DNA of 64,000 nt from Monodelphis domestica (GCF_027887165.1 NC_077229.1:203881753-203945752), one strand, 5' to 3'. Shown: positions 37,929-50,440, numbered from the stretch's first letter. The notes: generated by a model not told the origin, from the sequence alone. Translations and numbers: made by a program.

Positions 37929-38117
37929 CTTTTTTTTTTAACTCTTACTTTCTGTCTTAGTGACAGTTCTGAGACAGAACAGCAGCAAAGGCTAGACAAC
38001 TGGGGTTAAGTGACTTGTCCAGGGTCATATGGCTAAGAAGTGTCCGAGGCCATATTTGCACCCAGGTCCTCACAACTCTAGGCCTGATGCTCTAATTATT
38101 GCACTACCTAGTTGCCT
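37929..38117 (-). mobile_element. SINE1-related SINE
   Basis: A T-run, then 'actcttactttctgtcttag', 'aagtgacttgtccagggtca' and 'ttgcactacctagttgcc'. Confidence 0.8.
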
Positions 38118-38259
38118 CAATGAATTTAGCTCTTAAGAAATTCATGGAGCAGTACGATTTATCACCACAATTATATGTGAGGTTGCATATTTATTTGGTG
38201 ATATCTCTTTTAAGCTTTTAAGCTCCTTCTGTTTCTACACATTATAATACCTTGATGAT

Positions 38260-38480
38260 GTCCTATTTTAAAAAGCTTTTCTCCCAGACCAAACTTGGGA
38301 CTTTGTGGTGGGCAATGCAAGTATTATCATCCCCATTTTATAGAGGATAAAGCTGAGGCTCATAGAAGTTAGAGGAAATACCCACATTCCCACAAGTGGT
38401 AGATTTTTGAGCCTCCCTCTCAGTCAAGACTCAAACCAAAACCCTCTAATTTTGAGTTCAGAGCTCTTTTCACCATACCC
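38260..38480 (-). mobile_element. MIR/CORE-type SINE
   Basis: 'tatcatccccattttataga', 'aaagctgaggctcatagaag' and 'gagctcttttcaccatac'. Confidence 0.6.
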
Positions 38481-39294
38481 TTAAAATATATAATACATGT
38501 ATGTATCAAAATATGTCCTAGGCATGTTTCTATGAAGACCAATAGATATCTGAATACTGAATAAATACTGATAAACAGGTATGGCGTGATGGCTTCTGTT
38601 TTCAAATATAATGAAACATGCTGCAGTGGAATGATAATGATCTTCTGATAAAAGAAAAAAATCACATCATGGAGAAAAGAGCCTATTTGGTGAACACATT
38701 TAAAGCTGAATGCATATATTGTGTCTCATGGACTTAATGACTCATTTTATTTTTTCCCCAAGAGGTCCAGAGTTACAAAAGCATTATATTTTAACTTGTG
38801 AATTCCTCATTACAGAAATGTTTTATGTGCTGCTGCATTAGGATTAAGCTTCTCTGGCAATATCAAAAAAATTAAGTTATCATGACTAGTTTATAGCCTA
38901 CTTGGCATGCTTCAGTGAAAGACATTTAGCAAATAAGATTGGTAGTATGTCAGCTATCTTAAATAATATCTTAGCAATTTATTCTAGGCAGCTTCTTCCC
39001 ATACAAGAGTTGCCAACGTCTTCAAGCCCTTTGGTTAAAAACAGAAGAGCTCCAAGACTGCCTGTTATCTTTGTACTAAGCAGTCTAGATGGTAGGTCTG
39101 TGTGAGCTCTCAGCCCCAGGGTCAGAATTCAATAAGGACAAGGAAACTTTGCAAATAACTTTGTTCTGGGCAATGGTGGCCTAGCCTAGTTCCTTGGTGA
39201 GTGTGGAAAGTTCTTGTGGCTTTTCTAACCAATCGCTATAATAAAAAAGTACTAGTTAAGAAGTCAACGTCCTGCACACTTTAGCTTGGATCCT
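38481..39294. other. Repeat-poor interval with no gene seen
   Basis: No repeat hallmark found between about 38690 and 39290. The 67-codon frame at 38902-39105 is featureless. Confidence 0.4.
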
Positions 39295-39700
39295 GAGAGG
39301 GGAGTACTGGACTAACTGACAATTCTGCCTTTGCCACTGTCTATGTGAACCTGAGCCACTCAGCTGACTCTTCTGGCCCCAAGTCTTTCCTCCTATAAAA
39401 GATGCTCGCTCAATTCACTTTAACGAGGGTCAGCTGTGTACAACACTATGCTCAACATTGTGAAGGCCAGCAATGAATATATACCCAGCCACTGCCCTCA
39501 AGGAGCATACTGTCCAATTGGGAAAACACGAGATACACAGAAAGCATTGAACCTAAAGTTATAAAATCAAGATAGGGGTCCTGGCACTGATCAAGAGTAG
39601 CTGTGAGACTATGAGTGAGTCATTTGGTTTTTCTAAACCTCAGTTTCCTAATCCACACCTACTTCACAGGGCTCTAGTAGGAAAAAGACTTATTTTTCTT
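39295..39700 (+). mobile_element. Interleaved ancient SINE fragments
   Basis: MIR-like parts at about 39300-39430 ('tctatgtgaacctgagccac') and 39560-39700 ('cctcagtttcctaatccaca') flank a copy of the unnamed repeat also seen at 3268 ('ccactgccctcaaggagcat', about 39425-39540). Confidence 0.5.
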
Positions 39701-40735
39701 TCCTGAATTGTTTTTTCCTTTCTCTTTTTCCTCAATAAAGCTTGGCGGGAGAAATAAATTTCTATTTATTTGTGGGAATGTACTACAGATATATCATATT
39801 GAATGAATTTTCAGATTATTAGGTTTGTTTTATTTTTTTTTTACTTTCTTACAAGAGACCTCTCAGCTAGAGATAACATCTTAAGTGTTTGTTAATGTAA
39901 AAATATTGATAAAACTTTTTCAAAAGCTAAATAACAATACAACAAAATGCAATGTCACAGACAAGACAACAAAACAAAGCAGATAATATAGGACACTGTA
40001 TGATTTATCACCAAATGATTGATCCAGAGAATAAATGCTGAGTTTTCAGGAAGAGATTTCTGTGTCTTGGGAAGACTGGAGAACAAAAAGAGGAAGAACT
40101 TGGAATATCTTCAGGAAGATGAATAAAATTCAGAGGAAAAGTATCATATTAGTTGCTACTATTCAATTCAATTCAGCAAACATTTATTAAATACAGATAT
40201 CCTTCCACATGGCCACTTTCCCCACTAAGGTTTCAATATATGGCAGATCTACATTAGAAATTAAATGGGAATTTTAGAAGAGTTTTACAAAACCCCCAAA
40301 GGACACCCCAAAAGCCAGCAGACAACACAGGAAAAAGTTCAGAAACTCAGAAATGCACAAATTATATGTATAGAATTATAGCATAATATCAATATGTTTT
40401 ATCTTTTAATACCATAAATATAGACATTTTTTCTTTAAAGTTGAAATAAGTAAAAAGTTAAAGCCTGAGAAAAGAATGGAAAATTCAAAAGATGACACAC
40501 CAAGTCTAGAAATGTAGAGCTAGCTTAACATTGACCTACATATAGCCTATGACCAAGTACTTCATCTAAATTTTACATTAATGTAAATGTACGCACCCCA
40601 TAAAAGAAAAAGAAAAAAATTCAGTCTTCTATGGTATAAAGGGAGCATCAAAAAATTTCACATAGATTTTCCAGCTCAAGGGTGGGTGCCATGCCCCTGT
40701 GATGTGGAAGGGATACCTATTTTACTCTTAGTTAA
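39701..40735. other. Unassigned interval with no gene seen
   Basis: No named feature. 'attcagcaaacatttattaa' at about 40170 is a scrap of a common repeat end. Confidence 0.4.
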
Positions 40736-40850
40736 AGAGAAAGCAGCCTGCCAGAGTGGATGGAGAGTCTGCCTTGAAATCAGGAAGATGTAGGGCCAAG
40801 TCTAACTTAAGAAATATACCATCTGTGTGATCACTTGACTTCTTGGTGAA
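40736..40850 (+). mobile_element. SINE fragment
   Basis: 'agtggatggagagtctgcct', 'tgaaatcaggaagatgtagg' and 'ctgtgtgatcacttgacttc' are degraded head and B-box parts. Confidence 0.55.
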
Positions 40851-41822
40851 TTGAACAACTCTAAGATTACACTACAGAAAAGCTGCCCATCTGCTTGAGT
40901 AGAGGGAATTTACTTGAGAAATCACAGATCTAAATAAAAAATAATAATAAGTTAATAAAGTGTTACCAGTCCCCTTTGGAGAAGGGAGCTTCCACTTTCC
41001 AACAGGAACTTGAAATTACAGGTTTGAATAGACAAATTAACAAAATTGTTTGTGTGTATGTGTGTGCACACACTTGTGAATAAAAAAGATCCCATTTCTG
41101 AGAAGCTTACATTCTACTGATAAAATTCTTCTTCACTAAAATTTTATTCTCCTAATGATAATACAGAGGTAACCCAGGCCAATTACAGTAGAACCAAACT
41201 CTAGTGCATCCTATTCAATTTCAGTCTAAGTACAGAGTAGAGATGGAACATGTAATTTTGTTTTGTTTTGTTTATTCTTAAAACTAGCCTAGCTAGGTAT
41301 GGATAGTGACCAGGTTGTCTACTCATGGTAATTATGTTCAGGCCATAAAAATTAAGGCCTATGAGTTCTATAATCTGTGCCAATACAAATTATGAAATTA
41401 CAGATCCTCAGAGTATGCTTCTTCATGTCTAAATTGTAACATTCATCCTACTTTTAGAAAAAATGCTCCCCAAATCAAGAAAGCGAAAGCCTTACCCCCA
41501 AAAGAGAATGGTATAGTCAGAGAAATAAAGGGGTGTATGAAGAAGATGCCCAAGGGATAAACAGTGTGAAGGAGTCCATATCTGGGTTGGTTAACCATTG
41601 GAGTAAGAAGACATACTTGGGCCAACTAACTTCACTTATAGCCCAATTTCTTCATCTATAAATTAAGAAGTCAGTCATTTATTCAACAACTAGTTATTAA
41701 GCACTTGCAATGACTTCCTCAAAGAGTTGTGAGTTTAGATCAAATTAATCCTAGTTTGCTTTGTTGAGAGCACCTCCAAAACTGTATAGAGGCCATACAA
41801 ATGCAAGGTCATAATCAGAGCG
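40851..41822. other. Unassigned interval with no gene seen
   Basis: A short TG/CA tract lies at 41050-41073. No gene or named repeat. Confidence 0.4.
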
Positions 41823-42083
41823 TGTTGTTGTTGCTCAGTCATTTCAGTCTTGACTAGCTCTTCATGATCTCATTTGGGGTTTTTTTGCCAAAGATGTTGG
41901 AGTGGTTTGTCATATATTTCCTTCTCCAGCTCATTTTATAGATGAGGAAACTGAGGCCAGTAGGGTTCAGTGACTCACCCAACTCACACAGCTAGTAAGT
42001 GTCTGAGGTCAAATTTGAACTTATGATGATGAGTCTTTCTAACTCCAGACTAGCACTCAATCTTCTGTGCCACCTAGCTGCCC
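41823..42083 (-). mobile_element. Mar1-class SINE, near full length
   Basis: 'tgttgttgttgctcagtcat', 'ggagtggtttgtcatatatt', 'acagctagtaagtgtctgag' and 'tgtgccacctagctgccctc'. Confidence 0.85.
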
Positions 42084-42157
42084 TCAGAATGGGTAGGAAC
42101 TCTCTGAATTCCTCCATTCCTTTTCCTCCCTGTGTTTACCTGTGAAGTCCTCTGAAG

Positions 42158-42392
42158 CCCGGGTGTCAAATTCAGATAGAAATGAGGAATGGGGGAGCTA
42201 GAAAGGATCATTCAACCATATATGACGATCCCTGTGGGCTGCACACTGAATTAGAAAACCCTATATTTAACATGATATGTGCTCTATTGTATTTTTATTA
42301 TTTTGTTAAATATTTTCCAATTTCATTTTAATCTGGTTCCACTGGCACTCAAGAGTATTTCTGGCTATAATACCACGTGTTTGACACCTCTG
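42158..42392. mobile_element. hAT-type MITE, older
   Basis: The left end CCCGGGTGTCAAATTC and the reverse complement of the right end, CAGAGGTGTCAAACAC, form terminal inverted repeats around the GGTGTCAAA core. Flanking octamers (CTCTGAAG and ATCTAAAT) agree at only 5 of 8 bases, so the duplication is eroded or absent. Confidence 0.65.
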
Positions 42393-42604
42393 ATCTAAAT
42401 ATATTCCTTCCTAAAGGCCTAGTGTTAGAAAAGCAGTGACAGGTAGATACAAAGGCTTGGGGGCTCCTAGGTAGGAAAGGGTTGCTGATGGTCTCAGAAT
42501 CCTATTTGTTCTTGTCTGCACTGGGTTTGTTTTTTTTTTTTATGATCTTGCATTCTATCTCATATCTAATAAAAAGAACTATATTGCTGAGTAAAGTAGA
42601 CCTT

Positions 42605-42935
42605 AAGTCAACATGATTTAGTGTCTGGAGCAGGAGGCAAAAGGCCCAGGTTCTATTATTTGCTCCAGATGTGACTTGTTATGGGATTGTAGGCATATCA
42701 TTCGACTTCTTTGTAATTCCAAAGATCATGGATCTGGAGCTGGAAGGGATCTAAGAGCCCTCTCTGGCCCAACCCATCCCCCCTCCTACTTCTCACAGAA
42801 TTAAGGAAGAGCTACTCAAGGTTACGGGCCTTGCCCAAAGTCATACAAGCAGTAAATGGAAGAGATAGATAGTAAATAAACCCAGCTCCTCTGACTCCAA
42901 CTATGGTTCTTCCCAGTAGGCCATACTACTTCCCT
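42605..42935. mobile_element. Opposed MIR/THER SINE fragments
   Basis: A plus-strand fragment (about 42605-42720, 'caaaaggcccaggttctatt') is followed by a minus-strand copy (about 42722-42935: 'ctggagctggaagggatcta', 'aaagtcatacaagcagtaaa'). Confidence 0.6.
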
Positions 42936-43621
42936 TTCTTCCTCTGTAAAAGAAAGATAATAAAACCTACATCCCAGCCTAAGGATATTCTCAGGATATT
43001 ACCTAATTGGTAATTACCTAATTGGGTTTTTTTACTCATGTAAAAAGACTCTTATATGCTAGAGAAAATTTATTCTTATAAACTTTTTTTTTCAGTTTTA
43101 CATTCATAGAATAAATGTGTGTGAGTATCCTTGGGTCCTGCATAGATTACTAATAGATCTTACAGGGTAAACTTAAGGCATATCTACCTTCCTAATACAA
43201 AATTCCATAAGTAAATATGTTTGTGATAATTGTTCCGTATTTGTGGTTTTATGCTACTGAAGGCACAGGCCTGGCTCACATTCTTCCTGCTGTGATCATC
43301 AGCATCACAGGGTTAGGGAATAACCCTTTCTCTTCCAGCATCAGTTACTAAGTCCATTCAAAATATAACAAACAATTTGCAAGTTATATTTAAAAAAAGA
43401 AAGAGCAAGCACAAAAATGCCAATTAGCAAACAGATATTTAAGACATAGAACTCAGTATAATCTCCTTGTACCTGTCTTACATCTAGGACAGGCCTGTCC
43501 AGAGACTCTAAGCAATTGTTATGTAGTAATGGCAGCCTAAAGCCCCTGAACACTAATATTCCCAATCAATGTCTTTTGCTAACCTTCACAAACACATCAT
43601 CGTTCCCTGCTTCCCTGCTTT
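42936..43621. other. Unassigned interval with no gene seen
   Basis: Nothing recognised. Confidence 0.4.
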
Positions 43622-43838
43622 CTGTTGTTCAGTCATATTTGACTCTTCATGACCCCATACAGGGTTTTCTTGGCAAATATACTAGAATGGTTTGCCATTT
43701 CCTGCTCCAGCAGATGTAGACAAACAGAGGTGTAGTGACTTGCCCAGGATCACACAGCCAGTAAGTAGCTGCGACCAGATCTGAACTCAGCTTTTCCTCA
43801 TTCCAAGCTTGGAGTACCATCCACTGAGCCATCTGTCT
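43622..43838 (-). mobile_element. Mar1-class SINE
   Basis: 'ctgttgttcagtcatatttg', 'aatggtttgccatttcctgc', 'atcacacagccagtaagtag' and 'catccactgagccatctgtc'. Confidence 0.85.
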
Positions 43839-44216
43839 CTCATTTTTTCCACCCTCTCTACCCTTGATTCAGTCAGGGCCCCTTTTCACTGCTTAGTTTC
43901 ATGAGGAAATACTGCCCATCCATCTATTTTCCCCAAGAGCAAGACCAGCTGTGGCTATGATGGAAACCAACCTTCAGAGATTTGTGGATGCTCCCTAAAG
44001 GGGAGCTGCCCAGACCCTGAAGCTCAGAGGGTAGATTCAGCTTCCATCCACTCCAGGAAGGCTCTCTTGAAAAAGCAGCTCCCAAGGAGGGTTCAGGTTG
44101 TGGCTCTTCGTATTAGAATCAGTCCAGGATCTTGCTATACGAATTTGTGTATTATTGACTATTGCACCCAAACAGCACATATATCATGGCCTCTCTTTAC
44201 TGACATCACATAGTCT

Positions 44217-44302
44217 TCTCATAATAAAAAAATATTTTCACTTAGTCTGCCTTATAAAACTAAATGGATACCACAGAAAGGAGTCATTCCTTCCATTATT
44301 TA
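44217..44302 (+). repeat. Direct repeat, copy 1
   Basis: It shares 'tagtctgcctta' plus 'aactaaatggataccacaga' and 'aaggag.cattcc' with 45009-45095. The copies are about 790 bases apart in the same orientation, with scattered substitutions. Confidence 0.75.
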
Positions 44303-45008
44303 CATAGAGTCACCTCTGACGAAGAATTCAACAGGAATAACTTAACAATGTAGGGCATTTTAGGAGAAGAGGAAGAGAAGAATCATGCCATTGTGCCTTT
44401 GAGATTTTCAGAAGACAATTACTTCCATTTGGAATTAGACCAAGACACTCTAGCTCTTAGGAAGAGACCGAGGGGAGCTTGGAGGCCCTCCGGTGTCCAG
44501 TATCTTCAGTTTTCCACCTCACAGAGAGGATAGCCTTGACTTTGACAGATGGCTTCAGAGGGAGGTAACCATATATGTGTGTTGTATTTTTCCAAAAGAT
44601 TATAAACAATAGATGTCCCTTTTATTACATCCACCATGACTCATCTCTCTTTGGCAAAGGAGAGGGCTACTCCATTTGACAGGTTTTATAACTGTGTGTA
44701 CATGTGTGGATGCTTATAAATAAAGCATCTCATCTTCAGTGAATATGTGCTGAGTTTTGACAAGGTGAATAGCAACATACTAAAAATATGCAACATATAT
44801 AATACATACTAACCTATTCTGGACTATACTAGCCACTAAGTGTGAATGTTTCTTGCCTAATGGAGTAAAAATCCAGATACTCAAACAGGTCTCCAGATGG
44901 AGTCAGTCAATGCTTATAGCAGCATCTCTCTCAGCTCTCCTCTTCTCAAATCTTGCAAATCCTTTTCCTGTATTAATAGATGAATTAAGGAATGATGGGT
45001 AACGAAAC

Positions 45009-45095
45009 TTCCCATAATAAAAATGTTTGTTCATTTAGTCTGCCTTACAGAACTAAATGGATACCACAGAAAGGAGCCATTCCCCCTATTATTTG
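45009..45095 (+). repeat. Direct repeat, copy 2
   Basis: Partner of 44217-44302, ending near 'ccctattatttgtt'. Family unknown; it is either a local duplication or two copies of a dispersed element. Confidence 0.75.
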
Positions 45096-45539
45096 TTCCT
45101 AGATAATTAGGCATTCCCTCTTCTCTCTCTGAATCAGGTCTAAAGCAAAAACCTCAAATGGATCGATCATCCTAGATTTCATTCCCAATAAAATTAAAAA
45201 CTAAGAAAACTCAAATCTACTGTAGATTTTCTTGAGAAAAGAAGAGCTAATGCTAGTGTTTTGGTTATGGTTCTCTAAAGAGATCCTTAAACTTAGAGAT
45301 CAAATAGATTTAAATTCCTTAAGCAGGTAATAGTCAAAGGTTCTGTGATTCCCTCAGTGAGTATTTCTTCAGATGATGCACACTATAACCTACCTGGGAC
45401 CACCCATCTTGTGGCCCTCATTTCTTTGTCTTCCCATAAATTCACTACAGGGGATCCATCCAATTCAACATGCTTCTCATTTTCCTTTTCTCTTGACACT
45501 GCAAAAGTAAAACTGGAATAGTAGTTATAACTCTTAAGT

Positions 45540-45665
45540 CATAACCCAGTAAAATGTAAATTATTTGAAGGGAGGAGTGTTGCTTTTTGTTTGTCAGTTT
45601 GTTTAGTACCTACACAATATTTAGCCTATAGCAAGCACCTAGATATTTGCTGAATTCCTGAATAA
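45540..45665 (+). mobile_element. L2 LINE 3' end, degraded
   Basis: 'tgtaaattatttgaagggag', 'gtttagtacctacacaatat' and 'atatttgctgaattcctgaa' follow the L2 tail order. Confidence 0.5.
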
Positions 45666-45687
45666 ACTTGTAAAAGTTAATCTGTAT

Positions 45688-45890
45688 AGTGGAAGATAGA
45701 TGACTCAATGAATAGAGAGTCAGGCCTGGAGATGGGAGGTACTGGGTTCAAATCTAGTCTCAGATACTTCCTAGCTATGTAATCTTGGGCAAATCACTTA
45801 ACCCTTTTTGCCTACCCTTTACCAATCTTTTGCCTTAGAATCAATATTTAGTATAAATTCTAGGATAGAAGGTAAAGGTTTAAAAAAATC
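45688..45890 (+). mobile_element. SINE1/WSINE1-type SINE
   Basis: 'atgactcaatgaatagagag', 'gtactgggttcaaatctagt' and 'ttgccttagaatcaatattt', then a short A tail. The flanks TTAATCTGTA and TTAATTTGTA look like an eroded duplication. Confidence 0.85.
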
Positions 45891-48574
45891 TTAATTTGTA
45901 AAACTTAGCATTGAATCTGTGGCTAGTAAAAGGTGACAAGAATTCCTTAATACCTGACTCGGTTTCTGTGATTCAGCAACTCAAATGTAACCTAGAAGGA
46001 TGCTGGTCTGTGTCTCTCTTTCTCTTATGAACAGTGCTACAGAAAGAGTGGGCACTCAGAAAATGAAGACAACAATAATGCAAAAGTTTAATAGCAATTT
46101 AGAGTCCTAGGGAACATGTCTTTAAGTAGAAATTTAGTCTGCAGAGACAGTGGCATACAAATTATAAGTCCTTAAAACAAGAGACACTGGGGGAGTCGAA
46201 CAAAAGTTATTCAGGATGTGATGCTAAATTCAAATGTTATTTTCTACCATCAATTCTGGACCCAACCCTTTCTCTTTCTGGGCCTTCACTTGTCCTCTTC
46301 CCTAGTCATGCACATCTTCCAAATTCAGAGAAATGAAGCTCATACTATTCATGTGACTGCCAGCCTTGGGTCATTTTGCTTGATTTTTTAATGTTTTAAA
46401 AAGACGTTTTGTAATTAAAATTGCATTTAAACTTCTCCATCATTCCAATAGCTGTATAATGAGGGCACTGTAAAACCAAGGCACATAACCAGAGTAAATG
46501 ATTCCTTTTTAAAAAGCTGACCCAGAGTTCTAGTTTACAAACCCAAATGATTGTAGTCAGACATATTAGTCCTTTAACCTTTTTATTACATTACATACAT
46601 GAAAACAATTAAAGCTGGGATTTTTTCCAGTGCATTATCATTTTCTGTTCCCTCTGGCCTTTTTCCATCCATTTCAAAGAATGTATATAATATCAACTGA
46701 ACAGCTCTCTCATGTTTTATTTTTTTTTCTTTTCTTCTTAACAACTGTCCTCCTTTTAAGGTTAGCCAACCGCGGACAATTATTATTATACACCAACAAC
46801 TTAACAGCAAGGGCAGCAGAGCAGAAGCAAAAGAACAGAAAAAAAGAAAGAAGAAAAAAGTTGAGGGGTTTAAAACTCCTCATAAAATTAAATCTTAGAT
46901 TTAAATTCTCTCTCATATTTTATTGTCTTTTCTTTTCTTTTTCCTGTGGTAAATGGTAATTAGAGTCAATAATCTTTTGCTGAGAGAGCACCTTGTCTTC
47001 ACAGTGTTTATATCATCATCATCAAAGATCTGCCTTAAGGCCCTGGCGTGTTAATAATTTAAGGTGTGCACAGCCTAGTTATAGCAGGAAGCCTAGTTAT
47101 TGAGTTTGTAAACCAGCTGATGATTTATGGGAACACCTTGCATGAGTCATGCTCATTAAATAAAATACTTCAGTTTAATAAGGAACATGGGGTAAACAGT
47201 TCTTCCCGTTACAGGGTGACTGACTGTGCGATTGGAAATTGTGGAGTTTTGTCACCAGGCGAGCCAATGCTATTTTGACTTAATTGTGTTGGCAGGGCTC
47301 AGTTGTGAGAGGGTAGGTCGGTGCATATCTACACACATTTGCACGTGCATGTTCTCACCCCCCTCCCAACAACTGGAAGTCTGGAGCTTTCTTTTCCCTG
47401 GGAAGCTATATCATATAAGTGAAATCCTCTGATCGTGAGAATGTTAAATCTCTCTTTAAAAGGCTACTAATTAAGAAACCAGAAATGTTCATGGAAATAA
47501 AATTACAAGAAAAAAATCAATATACGGTTGTTAAATGTAGCCTGCATTTAGCAGCCATAACCATATTTTACTGTTAAATGCTCCAGTTTACTCATTAGAA
47601 ATTCCTAAGGAGACTGAGACAGCAAAAGCCAAGCATAGCGTTCTGGTCTGTTTGAAAGAAAACTCGTACACAGGGTACACTTATTTTTTCAAATGTGCTG
47701 TATCTGGGGCTTTTAAAACATATTTTAACAATTTTGGTGGATGTCAGTGCGTTCCGTTCTGGGGACAAACACTGATCTGGCGATATCACTTGAATTTCTC
47801 TCAACTGTGTTCTGAATTAATTGATATCTATGCATAAAGTTTCCACTGGAAAAGATGGGCCACTCAAGTTTTGTCTGACCTTCTATATAAAGTCAGCTGA
47901 TATACTTGAGCACTGAGAAAGCTTTTTAATTAACACATGATGGGCTTTACCAACCCTCTTCCCAGAAAAGAAGAGTGAAGGGAGGAACTCATCCACTTTG
48001 AGGAAACTTTTTTCGAAAACAAAAATACTTGACCTCCCCCACACCCCTCCATAGAGTCTGTCAACATTTTGAGCATTTCTGTCACACCAAACAACTGGAA
48101 ATGCTTTATCAACAAGATCTCTGCACCCAATGCAGGCACATTTGTTTTATGTCACTAGACAGAGTAAGTGATTCTCATCTGCTTTCATTAGGAAAGAAAA
48201 TGTGCATTGTTTGAGGGAGATATAATTCAGAGACAGTTTGGTGAGTGATTCCATGTAACCTCTGGGATCTGCTTTTACCACGGGGTGACTAGCTAATCTG
48301 AGTTTCAAATTACAGTGCTTCTTCAACCCTACGCATCCTAAAATGGTCCTCCCATTACAGAAATCCTACCTGTTTTTCAACTGGATGCTCAGTACTCTTC
48401 GTTGTCCATGGATTTGGTAGTGTGCTTTTCATATACAGGAAAATAATAAACTGTATGTAAAGTGAAAGTTGCATTTACCATCCCTTTAGCAAAGCATTGG
48501 CTTAATCAAACCTGGCTTGGTTTTAGTAAATATTTTTGCTTTTTGACAGTAGTTAGCAGTAGGCTGTTTGGCAA
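45891..48574. other. Repeat-poor island, possible conserved non-coding DNA
   Basis: From about 46380 to 48490 I see no SINE, LINE or DNA-element hallmark, which is unusual for this window. Dense A/T-rich homeobox-type cores, E-boxes and balanced base composition occur. The short frames (46586-48214) have no protein family features. Function is inference only. Confidence 0.4.
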
Positions 48575-48840
48575 ATTTTGGCAAAGGGTCTCAGATTCTG
48601 AAGCCAAAAGACCTAGATTCTGGTGTCTGCTCTGACTCTGATTTCCCAACTGGAGATAAACTCCTTGAGAGTAGGGATGGTTTCATTTTAGATGGGCTTG
48701 TATACCTGGTGCCTAGCAAGGTGCCTGTATACAGTAGACGCTTGATAAATGCTTGTTAATTAATTGAGGAACTGTGAGCAAATTATTTCAACTTTAAGAA
48801 TCTCAGTTTCTTCTTCTGGAACACAGGAGAAAGATAAGGG
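48575..48840 (+). mobile_element. MIR split by an L2 3' end
   Basis: The MIR head lies at about 48580-48650 ('aaaagacctagattctggtg') and its core resumes at about 48770-48840 ('agaatctcagtttcttcttc'). Between them lies an L2 tail (about 48655-48768: 'aaactccttgagagtaggga', 'cgcttgataaatgcttgtta'). Confidence 0.6.
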
Positions 48841-49265
48841 AAAACTGATTCATTGTAAAATCTCAAACCCAGACAAGAGATAAAGAAGCAAACCACTCTC
48901 CACCCTATATCCGAGGGGCAGGGGATTACCAGGCCAGAATCTGTATACATTTTCAGATGCTTCACTGGATTCTTCATTTTGCTTAATTGTTTACCTTTGT
49001 CACAAGGGAAAGTCAGGGAAGGAAGGGTTTTTGAAATAACTGGTATAAAAGCATCAATGAAAACATAAGGAAAAGATGGATAATATTTATACTACCTACT
49101 TCACAAAGTATTTGTTAAGAAAATACTTTAAAACCATAAAGAATCATATAAATGCCAGTAGTTATTAACATTATTTTGATGATTTAAAAAATGAGTAATT
49201 GAGAAAAAAATTTTAATGCACAACATTTTTATGGAAGTTGTCTGAATAATACTTTCCAAACCATA
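48841..49265. other. Unassigned interval with no gene seen
   Basis: Nothing recognised. Confidence 0.4.
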
Positions 49266-49456
49266 AGGGGGCAGCTGGGTAGCTCAGTGGATTGAGAACC
49301 AGGCCCACAGATATGGGTTCAAATTTTACCTCTGGCGCTTCCTAGCTATGTGACCCCGGGCAAGTTATTTGACCCCCATTACTTAGCCCTTACCACTCTT
49401 CTGTCTTAAAACCCATACACAATATTGATTCTAAGATGGAAGGAAAGGGTTTTTTC
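49266..49456 (+). mobile_element. SINE1/WSINE1-type SINE
   Basis: 'gggggcagctgggtagctca', 'gatatgggttcaaattttac' and 'aacccatacacaatattgat' with a T-interrupted tail. The flanks TTTCCAAACCATAA and TTTCCAATATATAA could be an eroded duplication. Confidence 0.9.
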
Positions 49457-49659
49457 CAATATATAAATATAAATATAAAGACATTTCATCCATTTATGGC
49501 AAATGCCATAAATGTTTCCAAAGCAGTCAATTTTCCCAAACAACTAAATATCAGTAAGTGCTTTCTTACTGTCAGTACTATTTTAGTGATATAAAACATT
49601 ATTTCAAATTGAGCTCAATTTCAAATGTCAGAAACATTTTTAAAATTTATGTTGATATG
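49457..49659. other. Short unassigned stretch
   Basis: No feature seen. Confidence 0.4.
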
Positions 49660-50235
49660 TTTTATTGTTATATCACCTTTATTTCTTTCACTCTCCCCTG
49701 CTATGCAGGTTACCCAAAGAATAAAAAGGAAAGAGAAAAAAATTAAGAAAAGTACATACAATGTTCTATACCCATAGTCCCCTCCACCTCTACAAAGCAG
49801 AACAGGAAGTTCATTTTCTCATTTCTTCTTTGGAGCCAGGCATGATCTCGGTTTTGGGGATAGGGGAGACTTCAGGGGAAGATGTTGTTCTTTCCATTTC
49901 CATTGTGGTAGTCATATATATATTTTGTATTTCATTGTCAACTTCATATAAACTTTCCCAAGTTTCTCTAAAGCAGATTCATTACTATTCATCATTTCTT
50001 AGAGTAAAATAATATTACATTACATTCACGTAAGCACAATTTGTTTAGCCATTTGGCCATCTCCTAACTCTTGGATATCTACTTTGTTTCTACTTCTTTG
50101 CTACTTTAAAAAAAAAAGTATCACAATAAATATTTTGGTGAATATGGGATTTTTCTTTCTGTTGATTTCTTTGAGGTATATGCCCAGCAGGGTGATCTCT
50201 GGGTCAAGAATTTATACATTTCATATGTTTTATAG
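49660..50235 (-). mobile_element. Old L1 3' part, minus strand
   Basis: On the plus strand 'cacaatttgtttagccattt' and 'ttctttgaggtatatgccca' are reverse complements of the L1 ORF2 end, and 49750-50030 corresponds to its 3' UTR. Strongly diverged. Confidence 0.6.
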
Positions 50236-50440
50236 CATATCACATATATAACCTATATGAAATTGCTTGCCTTCTCTGGGGGAAGTGATGGAGAGAGAGA
50301 GAATTTGGAACCCAGAATTTTTAAACATAAAACTTTTATTTTTTATTTTAGTTAAAAACTTTTTAAACATAAAAATTTCAAACATAAACATAAAAACTGT
50401 TTTTATGTGTAATTAGGAAACAGAAAATATTCCAAGAATT
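50236..50440 (+). mobile_element. Older L1 3' UTR fragment
   Basis: 'tgaaattgcttgccttctct', 'agagaatttggaacccagaa' and 'aaaactgtttttatgtgtaa' fit an old marsupial L1 tail. It lies head to head with the previous minus-strand L1. Confidence 0.55.

Larger units (their letters stand above)
43839..45539. other. Interval with a local direct duplication
   Basis: No gene or named repeat. The only structure I see is an 80- to 90-bp direct repeat (see 44217 and 45009). Confidence 0.45.
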
